Shown here piece by piece: positions 4,212 through 5,240 of a stretch of 5,240 nt of DNA. The stretch spans positions 1 to 5,240 of the forward strand of contig CAYJME010000223.1 of assembly GCA_964370795.1 (NCBI GenBank), written 5' to 3'. Origin of the DNA: JAHFOW01 sp964370795. Lineage in GTDB: Bacteria; Planctomycetota; Brocadiia; Brocadiales; Brocadiaceae. The notes under the pieces were generated by a model. The model was not told the DNA's origin, did not search any database, and saw nothing but the letters and a program-made list of their open reading frames with translations. The number at the start of each line of letters is the position of its first letter. Position 1 is the stretch's first letter. The translations under genes and the position numbers were made by a program.

Positions 4212-5240
4212 ATGAAGGCTTTTATAACAGGTATTACCGGGCAGGATGGTTCTTATCTTGCCGAGTTATTAATTTCTAAAGGTTACGAGGTTCATGGTAT
4301 TATTAGAAGGGCCTCCACCTTTAATACACAACGAATCGACCATATCTACCTCGATCCTCATGACCCCAACGCAAAGATTTTTCTCCATTATGGAGACCTT
4401 TCTGATCCCGGTATCATTACCGAGATTGTTTGGAATGTTAAACCGGATGAGATTTATCATTTAGGAGCCCAATCCCACGTAAAGGTTTCCTTTGATATGG
4501 CTGAGTATACAGGGAATATCACGGGTCTGGGCACTACGAGAATCCTTGATGCCATAAGAAGAAGCGGCATTAAAACGAAATTTTATCAGGCCTCTTCTTC
4601 AGAGATGTTTGGCGCATCTCCCCCTCCGCAAAATGAAAAAACACCTTTCTATCCCAGGAGTCCTTATGCAGCAGCAAAGATATATGCCTACTGGATGACC
4701 GTTAATTACCGGGAGGCATATAATCTCTTCGCATGTAACGGAATACTCTTTAATCATGAGTCACCCAGGCGCGGAGAAACCTTTGTAACGAGAAAAATAA
4801 CCAGGGCAGTTGCCGGTATTCTGAAAGGAAATCAGAAAAAACTGTATCTCGGTAACCTGAATGCAAAAAGGGATTGGGGATTTGCCCCTGAATATGTGGA
4901 AATGATGTGGCTCATGCTCCAGCAGGATACTCCATCCGATTATGTTGTTGGCACCAGTTATAGCTATTCAGTCAGAGAGTTTATAGAAAAGGCGTTTGGC
5001 TATGCTGGCATTGGGCTTGAATGGAAAGGGAAGGGTGTAAGTGAAAAAGGTGTGATCAGTTCGTCAATCTCAACCTTGAATATTGGAGACGTAGTCGTCG
5101 AAGTAGATCCAAAATACTTTAGACCCACTGAAGTTGAATATTTAAAGTCCGACATTACGAAGGCAAGAAAAAAACTTGGCTGGGAACCAAGAACAACATT
5201 TGATGAATTAATAAAAATAATGGTCGATTACGATATGAAG
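4212..5240 (+). CDS. gmd: GDP-mannose 4,6-dehydratase (3' end cut by window edge)
   Basis: The enzyme converts GDP-mannose to GDP-4-keto-6-deoxy-mannose with bound NADP in the cytoplasm, the entry step to GDP-fucose, GDP-rhamnose, GDP-perosamine and similar sugars. The frame is open for 343 codons to the last base without a stop; family proteins are about 345-370 residues, so only a short C-terminal end is missing. Seen: the nucleotide-binding motif TGITGQDGSYL (6-16); RRAS near 32-35, a Gmd feature that contacts the NADP phosphate; HYGDLSD (59-65); LGAQSHV (84-90); the catalytic residues Ser129 and Glu131 (in SSSEMFG) with Tyr152-x3-Lys156 (YAAAK); NHESPRRGETFVTRKI; RDWGFAPEYV; and FRPTEV near the end. 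The usual SPYGVAK block reads SPYAAAK here, keeping Tyr and Lys. It is 15 bp downstream of manC, so substrate supply and use are coupled. The next gene, outside the window, would name the final sugar (for example a GDP-fucose synthase or a reductase). Confidence 0.95.
   Translation, partial: MKAFITGITGQDGSYLAELLISKGYEVHGIIRRASTFNTQRIDHIYLDPHDPNAKIFLHYGDLSDPGIITEIVWNVKPDEIYHLGAQSHVKVSFDMAEYTGNITGLGTTRILDAIRRSGIKTKFYQASSSEMFGASPPPQNEKTPFYPRSPYAAAKIYAYWMTVNYREAYNLFACNGILFNHESPRRGETFVTRKITRAVAGILKGNQKKLYLGNLNAKRDWGFAPEYVEMMWLMLQQDTPSDYVVGTSYSYSVREFIEKAFGYAGIGLEWKGKGVSEKGVISSSISTLNIGDVVVEVDPKYFRPTEVEYLKSDITKARKKLGWEPRTTFDELIKIMVDYDMK

Noticed and set aside
4269..4460. 63-codon minus-strand open frame
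   Set aside because: It is a shadow of the gmd coding sequence, whose conserved motifs cover the whole interval.
1..5240. CRISPR arrays, tRNA or rRNA genes, insertion sequences
   Set aside because: I saw no regularly spaced repeats, no cloverleaf or rRNA-like sequence, and no transposase motifs or terminal repeats. Nearly all the window beyond 585-808 is coding.

Overview
This window carries six protein genes in two divergent groups, on DNA of moderate to low GC. The genes point to a Gram-negative bacterium: there is a KDO-8-phosphate synthase (lipopolysaccharide inner core), a cobalamin methyltransferase, and a small exported protein with a signal peptide. A definite genus cannot be read from the window. 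Anaerobic lineages with LPS and B12 synthesis, such as anammox planctomycetes or Desulfobacterota/Nitrospirota relatives, fit but are only a guess.

Left arm, minus strand (1-584): a small exported protein of unknown function (219-584) is followed after 3 bp by the N-terminal 71 residues of a precorrin-4 C11-methyltransferase (cobM/cbiF), which runs off the window. Divergent intergenic region (585-808): it holds a strong bulged dyad, a smaller hairpin and a near-consensus sigma70-type promoter for the right arm.

Right arm, plus strand (809-5240): four genes in one direction with gaps of 48, 37 and 15 bp, probably one operon. They are kdsA (KDO-8-P synthase, metal-dependent class), a UDP-glucuronate 4-epimerase type SDR protein, manC (bifunctional mannose-1-P guanylyltransferase / mannose-6-P isomerase), and gmd (GDP-mannose 4,6-dehydratase, cut by the window end). 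ManC makes GDP-mannose and Gmd converts it to GDP-4-keto-6-deoxymannose, the precursor of GDP-fucose, GDP-rhamnose and related sugars. The epimerase would supply UDP-galacturonate, and KdsA supplies KDO-8-phosphate. Together they look like the precursor end of a surface-polysaccharide (LPS core/O-antigen or capsule) locus.

The main points for a second look are these. (1) The longest kdsA reading frame starts at a TTG that is really the -35 box of a promoter; the true start is 809. (2) The 3' end of manC looks frameshifted: the usual family ending Tyr-Gly-Arg-Val-stop is present, but one frame away, and the protein instead reads 36 residues into what was probably spacer DNA. (3) A dyad of about 28 bp sits between the divergent operons. 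I saw no wholly new system; this is mostly a conventional sugar-nucleotide operon.
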